Part shown: positions 7,705-14,954 of the stretch, one piece after another | Numbering within the stretch: the first letter of the stretch is position 1 | How the letters are laid out: each line of letters begins with the position of its first letter | Origin: JAWWPY01 sp964412845 | Lineage (GTDB): Bacteria; Actinomycetota; Actinomycetes; Streptosporangiales; Streptosporangiaceae | DNA length: 34,720 nucleotides | NCBI GenBank assembly: GCA_964412845.1 | Contig: CAYPQM010000068.1 | Coordinates: 1 to 34,720, forward strand | Direction: 5' to 3' | Translations under genes and position numbers: made by a program | The notes under the pieces: generated by a model | What the model was told of the DNA's origin: nothing | Seen by the model: only the letters and a program-made list of their open reading frames with translations | Databases searched by the model: none

Positions 7705-8186
7705 CAGCGCTCCTTCTCGATCTCGACGCCCGCCACCCGGGCCCGGTCCCGGGCCAGGGGGGTCAGCACGGCACGCGGGCCCAGCACCAGCCGGGCACCG
7801 GCCCGGGCCGCGTCCTTGACGGCTGCCTCGGTGACCGCGCCCTTCTCGATGCGGTGCACCGGCCGGGCCGACCCGGCCCGGCCGGACGCGGCCAGCCGGA
7901 ACCGCAGCCGGCCGGCCCGCAGGTCGTCCCGGTGCTTCGGGTTCTCGAACATGTGCAGCAGCCGCGACACGAACGCGGCCAGTTCCTGGTCGCTGCGCAC
8001 GCTGACCGTCTGCACCGCCTCGACCCCGTCCCGCACGGTGTAGACCGGCCCGGATTGCGGCGGCCCGGATTGCGGCGGCCCGGATTGCGGCGGCCCGGAT
8101 TGCCCAGCGGACGACGGCAGCACGTCGCGCAGCACGTCGCGCACCATCGCACGCAGCTCATCGCCGTCCAGGCCGCTGGCTGTCAC
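7704..8186 (-). CDS. BMC-associated protein of unknown function with N-terminal encapsulation-type helix
   Basis: I recognise no enzyme in these 160 residues. Residues 6-24 (LDGDELRAMVRDVLRDVLP) form an amphipathic helix like the encapsulation peptides that anchor cargo to BMC shells. A repeat linker of SGPPQ units follows at about 29-46. The rest is a small domain with DGVEAVQTVSVRSDQELAAFVSRLL, ending in GAVTEAAVKDAARAGARLVLGP and LTPLARD, a motif that recalls the N-terminal part of EutT/EutQ-type BMC proteins. Position between two shell genes suggests a scaffold or adaptor. The GTG start at 8186 has GGAGG 6-7 nt upstream. Confidence 0.8.
   Translation of the reverse strand: MTASGLDGDELRAMVRDVLRDVLPSSAGQSGPPQSGPPQSGPPQSGPVYTVRDGVEAVQTVSVRSDQELAAFVSRLLHMFENPKHRDDLRAGRLRFRLAASGRAGSARPVHRIEKGAVTEAAVKDAARAGARLVLGPRAVLTPLARDRARVAGVEIEKER
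8049..8103. repeat. Perfect 15-bp tandem repeat coding a GPPQS linker
   Basis: The unit cccggattgcggcgg is repeated three times without change, followed by ten bases of a fourth copy. On the minus strand it encodes repeated SGPPQ between the N-terminal helix and the folded part of the BMC-associated protein. Identity of the copies points to recent expansion or active slippage. Confidence 0.9.
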
Positions 8187-8235
8187 GGCCGCCTCCGTGT
8201 CACGCTGGGCTCCGCCGTCACGCCAGGCTCGGCCC

Positions 8236-8838
8236 TCATGCCGGGCTCCGCAGGGCGTCTTCCGCGGCCTCGGCCGCCTGGCGCACGTCGGCCTCGGTCC
8301 CGGACAGGTACACCCGCCCGGTCGCGCCGATCATCCGGTAGTCAACCACCTTGATCCGGGCCGCCTTCTCTGCTTCGTTGGCGGCCAGGATCGCGTAGGA
8401 GGCAGGCCGCATCTCCAGCACGAACAGTGATTCCCCGGCCAGCGCCATCGAGCCGATCTTGTTCCGGTTGATCAGGAACGCGTGCTGCGGATCGAGCATC
8501 GTGATGATCTCCGACGCGAGGACCTCCGGCCGCGTCGCATCCCCCGCCGAGGCTCCGAGCGCGTCCAGCACGGCGCCACCGGCCGCCTGCACCTCGTCCG
8601 TCCCGCCATGAATCTCCAGGTACCCGAACTGCCGCTCGACGACCAGGATCCCGGCCGCCACCCCCGCGTGCTTCAGCGCGACATCGGTCAGCGGCTCGAT
8701 ATCCAGCCCCGGCGCGACCTCGATGATCTGCGCCGCCACCCCGCTCCTGGGCAGGCTGCCCCGGATCCACGTCCCCAGGTAACACATCGTCTGCGGCTGC
8801 AGCCGATTCAGGAAAATGAACGACCGCAGTTCAGCCAC
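8236..8838 (-). CDS. Tandem BMC-domain shell protein (BMC-T), second RMM-type paralogue
   Basis: Second two-domain shell trimer, 200 residues. It starts AELRSFIFLNRLQPQTMCYLG and has VERQFGYLEIHGG in domain 1. Domain 2 shows DPQHAFLINRNKIGSMALAG, SYAILAANEAEKAARI and VDYRMIGATGRVYLSG. It is paralogous to the other BMC-T (shared VERQFG and IGATGRVYLSG/IGMAGRIYLSG), and RMM loci usually carry such a pair. I place the start at GTG 8838 because the BMC domain begins there and a G-rich stretch precedes it. It overlaps the end of the aldehyde dehydrogenase gene by 8 nt. A longer frame reaching 9090 is an artefact running into that gene. Confidence 0.9.
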   Translation of the reverse strand: MAELRSFIFLNRLQPQTMCYLGTWIRGSLPRSGVAAQIIEVAPGLDIEPLTDVALKHAGVAAGILVVERQFGYLEIHGGTDEVQAAGGAVLDALGASAGDATRPEVLASEIITMLDPQHAFLINRNKIGSMALAGESLFVLEMRPASYAILAANEAEKAARIKVVDYRMIGATGRVYLSGTEADVRQAAEAAEDALRSPA

Positions 8839-10558
8839 CCCCGCCGCCCCCCACCATCGCCCGCAGCTCCTCCAGCACCACCCGCCGAATCTCCTCCCGC
8901 AACGCCCCCACGTCCGCCCCGCTCGCGGCCGACTCGCTGATGTGCTCACCAGCCGGATTTCCCGGTGAGCCCGCCGAACGGGCCGCGCCCAACGGCACCC
9001 GATCAGCGGTGCTGGGGCGGGGGCCCGATCCCGGCGTTTCGGGTGCCGGGACCGGGTGGCCGTCCCGCCACCGCCCTGCCTCAGCCGCATTCGAAGCGAG
9101 CGGATAAGGCGGGACCGGGCCGGCCGGCGACTCCCACGGAACCAGCCCGGAGAAGTTCCCGAACGGCTCCGCCGGGTCGCTGTTGTACGCCAGCCGGGTC
9201 CACTGCACGAGGTGCTTCGGCTGCAGGTTCTCGCCCACGGACGACCGCCCGAAGAACCCGGTGCCCACGGTCATCGTGGGCGCGAGCCCGGTCTCGATGC
9301 CGGAACTGCCCAGGCTGTTGCCGACGTTGACGGCCACCCGGAGCACTTCGACCGCCGCCCCGTACGCCATGATCGTGGCCGGGTCGCTGCTGTGAATCGC
9401 GGCCGAGTGCCCTTTCCCGCCGAGCCGCAGCACCGCCCGCGCCGCGTCGATCCCCCGCTCCGCGGTCGCCACCGTGACCAGGCCGAGCACCGGGCAGAGC
9501 TTCTCCCGGGCCAGTGGCTCCTCGGGGACGATCAGGTCGACCGGAGCCAGCAGGATTCTCGTGTTCCCCGGGACGCGCAGCCCGGCCTCGGCCGCGATCC
9601 AGCTCGCGTCCCGGCCGACGAAACGGATGTCGAAGTGGCCGTCCGGGAACAGCGCCTGGCGGATCTTGTCCCGTTCAGCGGGGTCGAGCAGGTAGGCACC
9701 CTCCTGCTTGAGGTGCCGCAGCAGCGTGCGGGCGGCCGGCTCCTCGACGATCAGCACGGATTCGTTGGTGCACAGGATTGAGTTGTCGAAGCTCTTGCTG
9801 TCCACAATCCGCTTGGCCGCTTTCGGCAGGTCAGCGCTCGCGTCTACCAGCACGGGCACATTTCCGGGGCCGACTCCGATGGCGGGGTTGCCGGAACTGT
9901 AGGCAGACCGCACCACCGGGACGCCGCCGGTCGCCACGATGACGCTGGTGCGCTCGTCGGTCATCAGCGCGTTGATCAGCGGCACCGACGGCTCGTCCAC
10001 CACCTGGATGACCCCGTCCGGCGCGCCTGCCGCGACGGCGGCCGCGGCCAGTGTCCGGGCCGCGTCGGCGCAGCATTCGCGGGCCAGCGGATGCGGGCTG
10101 ATGACGACCACGCTGCGGGTCATCAGCGCGAGCATCGACTTGAACAAGACCGTGGCGACCGGGTTGGTGGACGGGGTCAGCGCGAATACGACCCCGGCCG
10201 GCCGGGGCACCTCGACGATCTTGGCCGCCGGATCGACCCGCGGCGTCACGTAGTCGTGGTCCCGGTACGCCTCGACGACCCCCGTGCTGCACGCCAGGTT
10301 CTTGATCACTTTGTGCTCGGCCACGCCGAATCCGGTCTCACGGACGGCCCACTCCGCGTACTCGCGGGCCTTGGCCGCGCCCGCCTGCGCCGCGGCGTGC
10401 AGCACGCGGTCCACGGCCGCCTTGTCGTAGCGGGCAAAGGCGCGGGCGGCCCACTCGGCCCGCTGCAGCATCGCCCGCGCCCGCGGCACCCCGGCCGGAT
10501 CGGTCAGCAGGTCGATGGCGATCCCGGGAGCCGCGACCTCCTGGGGCCCCGCGGTCAT
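8831..10558 (-). CDS. CoA-acylating propionaldehyde dehydrogenase with C-terminal encapsulation peptide
   Basis: PduP/EutE-like enzyme that oxidises an aldehyde (probably propionaldehyde) to its acyl-CoA with NAD+, 575 residues. The catalytic cysteine is Cys263 in FDNSILCTNES. The nucleotide-binding part includes AGVVFALTPSTNPVATVLFKS and GVGPGNVPVL. The aldehyde dehydrogenase fold ends near residue 470. A Pro/Ser-rich linker of about 75 residues and a terminal amphipathic helix (VGALREEIRRVVLEELRAMV, about 550-569) follow, the arrangement of BMC encapsulation peptides. It is the signature enzyme of an aldehyde-oxidising microcompartment and the point where both predicted substrate routes meet. 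The start ATG overlaps the phospholyase stop by 4 nt. Confidence 0.93.
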   Translation of the reverse strand: MTAGPQEVAAPGIAIDLLTDPAGVPRARAMLQRAEWAARAFARYDKAAVDRVLHAAAQAGAAKAREYAEWAVRETGFGVAEHKVIKNLACSTGVVEAYRDHDYVTPRVDPAAKIVEVPRPAGVVFALTPSTNPVATVLFKSMLALMTRSVVVISPHPLARECCADAARTLAAAAVAAGAPDGVIQVVDEPSVPLINALMTDERTSVIVATGGVPVVRSAYSSGNPAIGVGPGNVPVLVDASADLPKAAKRIVDSKSFDNSILCTNESVLIVEEPAARTLLRHLKQEGAYLLDPAERDKIRQALFPDGHFDIRFVGRDASWIAAEAGLRVPGNTRILLAPVDLIVPEEPLAREKLCPVLGLVTVATAERGIDAARAVLRLGGKGHSAAIHSSDPATIMAYGAAVEVLRVAVNVGNSLGSSGIETGLAPTMTVGTGFFGRSSVGENLQPKHLVQWTRLAYNSDPAEPFGNFSGLVPWESPAGPVPPYPLASNAAEAGRWRDGHPVPAPETPGSGPRPSTADRVPLGAARSAGSPGNPAGEHISESAASGADVGALREEIRRVVLEELRAMVGGGGGG

Positions 10559-11835
10559 GGCTGCCCCCGGCCGCTGCGGGCGTCGCGCTCAGCCTGGCCG
10601 GTGGCGACCTCGACGCGTTCGAGCAGTTCCTCGCAGAGCGCCGGGTCGAGCAGGATGCCCGGCTTGAACTGGAGGACCTGCGGATCGAGGGTGGAGAAGA
10701 TCGCCCACACCCCGTTCTCGTACAGCCGCTTCATGACGAACTTGGCGCCCTGCGGATGATCAAATTCCAGCCCCATCACGAGACCGTCCTGCCTGATCCC
10801 GGTGAACCAGCCGGGGTAGCGGCCCTGGATCCGGCGCAGGCCGCCGCCGAGCAGGTCGGCGATGTAGGCCACCATCGACCTGGTCTCCGGCCGGCAGGTG
10901 ATCTCCAGCGTCTTGAGCGCGGCCACGCAGCCGAGTTCGGCGCCGCCGAAGGTGGACATGTGCCCGAAGCCGTCCTCGCGCAGCCAGCCGGCCGCCGCCT
11001 CGCTGACCAGCACCGCGCTGATCGGGTACATGCCGCCGGAGATGCCCTTGCCGGTCACCAGGATGTCCGGCGCGACGCCGTGCTTGGTGATGGCCCAGAG
11101 TTCACCGGTGCGCATCAGCCCGGTCTGCACCTCGTCGGCGATGTACAGCGCGCCGTAGCGCTCGCACAATCGCTTGACCCCGGCCAGGTAGCCGGGCGCG
11201 GGCAGTGGGAAACCGTACGTCGCGGGGATCGTCTCCATGATCACCGCGGCGGCGTCCCGGCCGCGCAGCGCCTCCTCCATCGCGCCGAGGTCGTTGAACG
11301 GCACGTGCGGGAACTCCTCCGGCCGGTCGGCCAGGAACAGGGTCGCGAACCGCTCGTCCCCGGTGGCGACGGCCAGCCCGGTGTGCCCGTGGTACGCCTT
11401 GGCGATCGAAACGATCTTGCGGCGCTGCGTCGCGTGCCGGGCGGTCTTCAGCGCGATGTCGATGGCCTCGCCGCCGCCGCTGCCGAACACCACCTTGGTC
11501 AGGCCGGCGGGCGCGGTGCTCACCAGCGCCTCCGCCAGCGCGGTCCGGGCCAGCGACGGGAAGTGGTGATTGCCGATGTCGAAATGCTGCATGGCGGCGC
11601 TAACCGCGGCACTGACCTCGGGGTTTCGGTGGCCGAGGCTGTACGTGCCGCCGTTGAGGTGCACGTCGATCAGGCGCTTGCCCTCGACGTCGTAGATGAA
11701 GTAACCCTCCCGCCGGTCGATGACCAGCGGGACACCTGAGTCGATCCAGAACTGGGTCTTGTCCGGGTTCCAGAACTGCTTGGACTTGGCGAGCATCTCG
11801 CCCTTGGAGGCGAAGGCGATGAGCTCCTCGGCCAC
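10555..11835 (-). CDS. PLP-dependent phospholyase of class-III aminotransferase fold, probable aminopropanol-phosphate lyase
   Basis: First gene of the BMC operon, about 426 residues. It has the class-III aminotransferase fold: GSGGGEAIDIALKTAR binds the PLP phosphate, Asp234 lies in YIADEVQTGL and the Schiff-base lysine is Lys263 in TGKGISGG. Relatives include ethanolamine-phosphate phospholyase. In RMM operons this partner of the APH kinase eliminates phosphate and ammonia from aminopropanol phosphate to give propionaldehyde. A transaminase role cannot be excluded from sequence. I choose GTG at 11835 because GGAGG precedes it at good spacing. TTG at 11889 is the longest alternative, but it would place the operator palindrome inside the coding sequence. 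Confidence 0.85.
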   Translation of the reverse strand: MAEELIAFASKGEMLAKSKQFWNPDKTQFWIDSGVPLVIDRREGYFIYDVEGKRLIDVHLNGGTYSLGHRNPEVSAAVSAAMQHFDIGNHHFPSLARTALAEALVSTAPAGLTKVVFGSGGGEAIDIALKTARHATQRRKIVSIAKAYHGHTGLAVATGDERFATLFLADRPEEFPHVPFNDLGAMEEALRGRDAAAVIMETIPATYGFPLPAPGYLAGVKRLCERYGALYIADEVQTGLMRTGELWAITKHGVAPDILVTGKGISGGMYPISAVLVSEAAAGWLREDGFGHMSTFGGAELGCVAALKTLEITCRPETRSMVAYIADLLGGGLRRIQGRYPGWFTGIRQDGLVMGLEFDHPQGAKFVMKRLYENGVWAIFSTLDPQVLQFKPGILLDPALCEELLERVEVATGQAERDARSGRGQP

Positions 11836-11858
11836 GGCCACCTCCAGGTCCGGATTCC

Positions 11859-11873
11859 TTTGGTCTGACCAAA
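11859..11873. promoter_or_regulatory. Probable GntR operator: perfect 15-bp palindrome
   Basis: TTTGGTCTGACCAAA is a perfect inverted repeat (7-1-7). Its core TGGTC-T-GACCA resembles operators of GntR proteins such as FadR and DasR (TGGTC...GACCA). It lies between the predicted -10 box and the ribosome-binding site of the BMC operon, an ideal place for repression. A lone half-site TGGTCA lies at 11905-11910. Binding by the GntR protein at 3779-4588 is an inference. Confidence 0.7.
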
Positions 11874-11903
11874 TAGGTAACTTGCGCAACCGTTTCCTGT
11901 CAA
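11874..11903 (-). promoter_or_regulatory. Predicted promoter of the BMC operon
   Basis: On the minus strand TTGACA (11903-11898) is followed after 17-18 nt by TTACCTA (11880-11874), which fits a vegetative -35/-10 pair moderately well. The start of transcription would fall on the 15-bp palindrome just downstream. A direct repeat CTTGAC lies across the -35 region. Confidence 0.5.
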
Positions 11904-11942
11904 GTGGTCAAGTTAAGCTCATATTTCACGAACCATGAACTC

Positions 11943-11971
11943 TTGTCTCGGTTGATACCTGCTGATACTGT
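11943..11971 (+). promoter_or_regulatory. Predicted promoter of the divergent permease
   Basis: TTGTCT (11943-11948), a 17-nt spacer and TACTGT (11966-11971) form a reasonable vegetative promoter. It implies an untranslated leader of about 100 nt before the permease ATG at 12079. CCTCC near 12044 could pair with the GGAGG ribosome-binding site, but no further leader structure is evident. Confidence 0.45.
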
Positions 11972-12078
11972 CCGCGCTGTGACGTGCTGCACACCGCAGT
12001 TCTCAACCGTTTAACCCCATTGCGCAGTGCAGGGCCGGTTTCCCTCCTGACGCAGGTTGACCCTCTGGGGAGGAACTC

Positions 12079-13620
12079 ATGGCACAGTCGGAGCTTCCAC
12101 GGGTGGGCGATTCACCACCGCAGGCGGCTGAGGATTACGACGTCTCCCAGCGGGCCGACGTCCCCAAACTCCGCAAGGGCGCCATCGGGCTCGGTGGCGT
12201 CCTCTTCCTGACCGTCACCGGGTCCGCCCCGATCTCGGCCATGCTCTTCAACACGCCGATCATGGTCGGCTACGGCGAGGGCGTCGGCGCGCCGGCCGGA
12301 TTCATGTTCGCCGCGATCGTGCTCGTGGTCTTCTCCGTCGGGTACGTCGCCATGGCCAGGAAGAAGACCAGCGCGGGCGGCTTCTACTCCTACATCAGCC
12401 ACGGGCTCGGCCGCGAAATCGGCATCGGCACCGGCTATGGGTCCCTCGTGGCGTATTCGGTTTTTGAGGCGTCCCTGTGTGGTGGGTTTGCCTACTTCCT
12501 CGGCCTCAAGCTGAACGCATACGGGATCAACATCAGCTGGCCCTGGCTCGCCCTGGCCATGGTCGTGCTGATCTCCGCGCTGACCTTCTTCGACGTCCGG
12601 CTCTCCTCGGTGGTGCTGGCCGTCGGCCTGATCAGCGAGGTCGCCATCCTGATCGTCTTCGACGTGTTCCTGTTCGCGCGCGGGCACACGTCGTGGAGCG
12701 CCATCAACCCGGTGAACGCGTTCAAGGGTTTCCCGCCATCGGGCAAGCTCGTCGCGGGAGCGGTCGGCATCGGGCTGTTCTTTGCGTTCTGGTCATGGGT
12801 CGGTTTCGAGATGGCGCCGAACTACGGCGAAGAATCGCGCGACCCGAAGCGGATCGTGCCCCGGGCGATGTACATCTCAGTGATCGGCCTCGGGATCTTC
12901 TACACGCTCACCTCGTGGGCCTCGCTGTCCGGCTACCCGACCACCCACGCGGCCATCGCCGCGGCGCAGGGCAACGCGGCCAACTACTACCTCACCCCGG
13001 CCAAGCACTACGCGGGCGCGTGGGTGTCCTCGGTGATGAGCTACCTGATCATCACCGGCTCGTTCGCCTGCGGCATGGCCTTCCACAACACCACGGCACG
13101 CTACTTCTACTCACTCGGCCGCGAGGGACTGCTGCCGAAGGCGCTGGGCCGCACCCACCACACGTTCAAGAGCCCGCACATCGCGTCCATCGTCCAGTCG
13201 GTCATCGCCGCCATCATCATCATCCTGTTCGCCGTGCTCACCGGCACGAACGATCCGAGTTCGCAGGCCTACCTGCAGCTCTACGGGCTGATGGCGGTGA
13301 TGGGCGTGATCATCATCCTGTCGGTCCAGGCACTGGTCTCGCTGGCCATCCTGGTCTACTACGAGCGCTACCACCGCGACGAGGTGCACTGGTGGAAGAC
13401 CAGGCTGGCGCCGATCCTGGCGCTCGTCTCGCAGGCGTTCGTGGTCTACCTGCTGTTCGACAACATCAGCTTCCTCGGCAGCGGGTACGGGTACGCGAAA
13501 TGGCTCGGCCCGGCCGACCTGGTGATCGTGCTGCTCGGCGTCGGCGCGGCGTTCTACTTCAAGAAGTACAAGCCGCAGAAGTACGAGCAGGCGGGCAGGC
13601 TCATCAACGAGGGCCTGTAA
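12079..13620 (+). CDS. APC-superfamily amino acid/amine permease
   Basis: Integral membrane transporter of 513 residues with about 12 hydrophobic segments. A cytoplasmic N-terminal tail of 30 or so residues is followed by GAIGLGGVLFLTVTGSAPISAML, the broken first helix that binds the substrate amino group in APC transporters. FAFWSWVGFEMAPNYGEESRDPKR is the typical segment 6 region. The start is well supported by GGGGAGGA 6 nt before the ATG. It diverges from the BMC operon across a 240-nt shared control region holding the palindrome at 11859-11873, and RMM loci commonly carry such a permease. Import of aminoacetone, aminopropanol or a related amine is therefore the best guess. The substrate itself is not shown by sequence. 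Confidence 0.9.
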   Translation: MAQSELPRVGDSPPQAAEDYDVSQRADVPKLRKGAIGLGGVLFLTVTGSAPISAMLFNTPIMVGYGEGVGAPAGFMFAAIVLVVFSVGYVAMARKKTSAGGFYSYISHGLGREIGIGTGYGSLVAYSVFEASLCGGFAYFLGLKLNAYGINISWPWLALAMVVLISALTFFDVRLSSVVLAVGLISEVAILIVFDVFLFARGHTSWSAINPVNAFKGFPPSGKLVAGAVGIGLFFAFWSWVGFEMAPNYGEESRDPKRIVPRAMYISVIGLGIFYTLTSWASLSGYPTTHAAIAAAQGNAANYYLTPAKHYAGAWVSSVMSYLIITGSFACGMAFHNTTARYFYSLGREGLLPKALGRTHHTFKSPHIASIVQSVIAAIIIILFAVLTGTNDPSSQAYLQLYGLMAVMGVIIILSVQALVSLAILVYYERYHRDEVHWWKTRLAPILALVSQAFVVYLLFDNISFLGSGYGYAKWLGPADLVIVLLGVGAAFYFKKYKPQKYEQAGRLINEGL

Positions 13621-13634
13621 GCGTTAATCAGACT

Positions 13635-13675
13635 CGAAGGGGGTTCCCCGGCCGGTGGCCGGGGAACCCCCTTCG
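13635..13675. terminator. Strong hairpin terminator after the permease
   Basis: A perfect 19-bp stem (13635-13653 with 13657-13675) closed by a three-base GGT loop starts 14 nt after the permease stop. It has no clear T-run. It lies between the permease (plus) and the RDD gene (minus), so it may serve both directions. Confidence 0.85.
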
Positions 13676-13698
13676 TGGTGATCAGGCTGGCCGGTGAT

Positions 13699-14181
13699 TC
13701 AGGCCGGGATGACGATGGTGTTGAGGATCTTGTCAGCGAAGGTCTGCCGCTTGGCGTCCCACAGCGGCCACAGATAGCCGATGTAGCAGGGAATCCCGTC
13801 CAGGATGTGCACGATGTCGCGGGCGAAGGCCATCCCCGCGCCGATCGGCTGGCCGGTGGCCTCGCTGATCAGCTTGATGCCCAGTGCCTTCTTACCCCAG
13901 GACTGACCGGTCCGGCCCGCCTGAATCCACCGGTTGTAGATGGTGATTCCCAGTGCGATCAGGTAGCACAAGAAGATGACCGCAAGCGTGTGGGTGAGGA
14001 TCCCGATAAGGACCACGACCGCGCCGGGCAGCCCATCGACGATAGCGGCGCCCACCCGCTGTCCCCAGTTGGCGTAGGTCCCCGATGGAACATTGCCGTA
14101 ACCCGGCGGCGGCGGTGGCATGTTGCCATAGCCGGGAGGGGGGACATCGCCGTAGTTCGGAGGAACATTGCCGTAAGACAT
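13699..14181 (-). CDS. RDD-family membrane protein
   Basis: Small integral membrane protein of 160 residues. The N-terminal 35 or so residues are a Pro/Gly/Tyr-rich cytoplasmic tail with repeated YGNVPP/YGDVPP/YGNMPP motifs, common in actinobacterial RDD proteins. The RDD domain starts at ANWGQRVGAAIVDGLPG, has two to three hydrophobic segments, and contains RTGQSWGKKALGIKLI and DKILNTIVI. The molecular function is not established for most members. ATG 14181 is chosen over an upstream start at 14223 because AGAAAGG precedes it. It is probably co-transcribed with the DUF2752 gene 55 nt upstream. Confidence 0.85.
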   Translation of the reverse strand: MSYGNVPPNYGDVPPPGYGNMPPPPPGYGNVPSGTYANWGQRVGAAIVDGLPGAVVVLIGILTHTLAVIFLCYLIALGITIYNRWIQAGRTGQSWGKKALGIKLISEATGQPIGAGMAFARDIVHILDGIPCYIGYLWPLWDAKRQTFADKILNTIVIPA

Positions 14182-14236
14182 GGGGAGCCTTTCTTGGGAT
14201 GATCGCCGCCGTCGGGGCGGCACCGGGGGGCGGGGT

Positions 14237-14623
14237 TCAGAGGAATCCGTAGCGGCGCAACTGGAACAGCCAGCTCAGTGCGACCAGGCCGGCCATGACC
14301 CGGCCGATGCGCCGCCGCGCCCACTCCGACCAGGGGCGCGGCAGCGGCGCCTGGCCCGCGGCCCGCGCCACCAGCACCGGGGCGGTGCCGACGACGAGCG
14401 CCGCAGCCAGGTAGGCGAAGGGGTTGGTCGCGGCCGCAGCCGCCCAGTTGCCATGGATGATCGCTACCGTCGCCGTGGTCATGCCGCAGAACGGGCAGGG
14501 CACTCCGGTCAGCGTCCGCAGCGGGCAGGGCACCCCCTGCCCGCCGGTATGCGCCATCAGGAATGGGTAGAGCGCACCAACGGGGGCCGCGCCCGCACCG
14601 AACATGGTGATGTGTTCGGGCAC
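14237..14623 (-). CDS. DUF2752 family membrane protein
   Basis: Small membrane protein of 128 residues. The family hallmark GVPCPFCGMTTA lies in the middle, preceded by a second Cys-containing segment (GVPCPLRTLTGVPC). Two or three hydrophobic helices are visible (NPFAYLAAALVVGTAPVLVA and the C-terminal VMAGLVALSWLF). GTG 14623 is favoured by GGAG 7 nt upstream, and ATG 14605 is an alternative. The biochemical role of DUF2752 is unknown. In actinobacteria it is often found beside RDD or CD225-like proteins, as here. Confidence 0.8.
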   Translation of the reverse strand: MPEHITMFGAGAAPVGALYPFLMAHTGGQGVPCPLRTLTGVPCPFCGMTTATVAIIHGNWAAAAATNPFAYLAAALVVGTAPVLVARAAGQAPLPRPWSEWARRRIGRVMAGLVALSWLFQLRRYGFL

Positions 14624-14954
14624 GGAATATCTCCGCCTGAGCACTAGCACTTGACCCCCGCCGGGACTGCCCACCTAGCTGCCTGGCGGGCGGAGCGTTA
14701 TCGTACGGCCTGCACTCAGTCCGGTGTGCCTGTTTTATTACTTTTGTCGGGATGATTTTTCCGGATTCGTGGCTTATGCGCACTGGCCTCGCGGCGAGGC
14801 GGCGGCGCCCGCATCCGGGTTGCCAAGGCAATCCGTATTCCGGCGGCGTTGCGCAGCCGTGTCTGGAAAGCGGTGCCCTAACGTGCACCTATGGAGACAC
14901 GCACAGCGAGGTGGGCCCTGAATCTTCCAGCGCCTTGCCGGCCGGGAGACTGAC
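14624..14954. other. Divergent intergenic region, no gene seen
   Basis: About 330 nt between the DUF2752 and Nudix genes. It contains an AT-rich patch (about 14731-14765) in otherwise GC-rich sequence, suitable for promoters in both directions. I see no convincing -35/-10 pair, RNA gene or coding frame. Confidence 0.5.

Noticed and set aside
8236..9090. Longer version of the second BMC-T with an 84-residue N-terminal extension
   Set aside because: The extension is an out-of-frame reading of the aldehyde dehydrogenase end; the BMC domain begins at the GTG at 8838.
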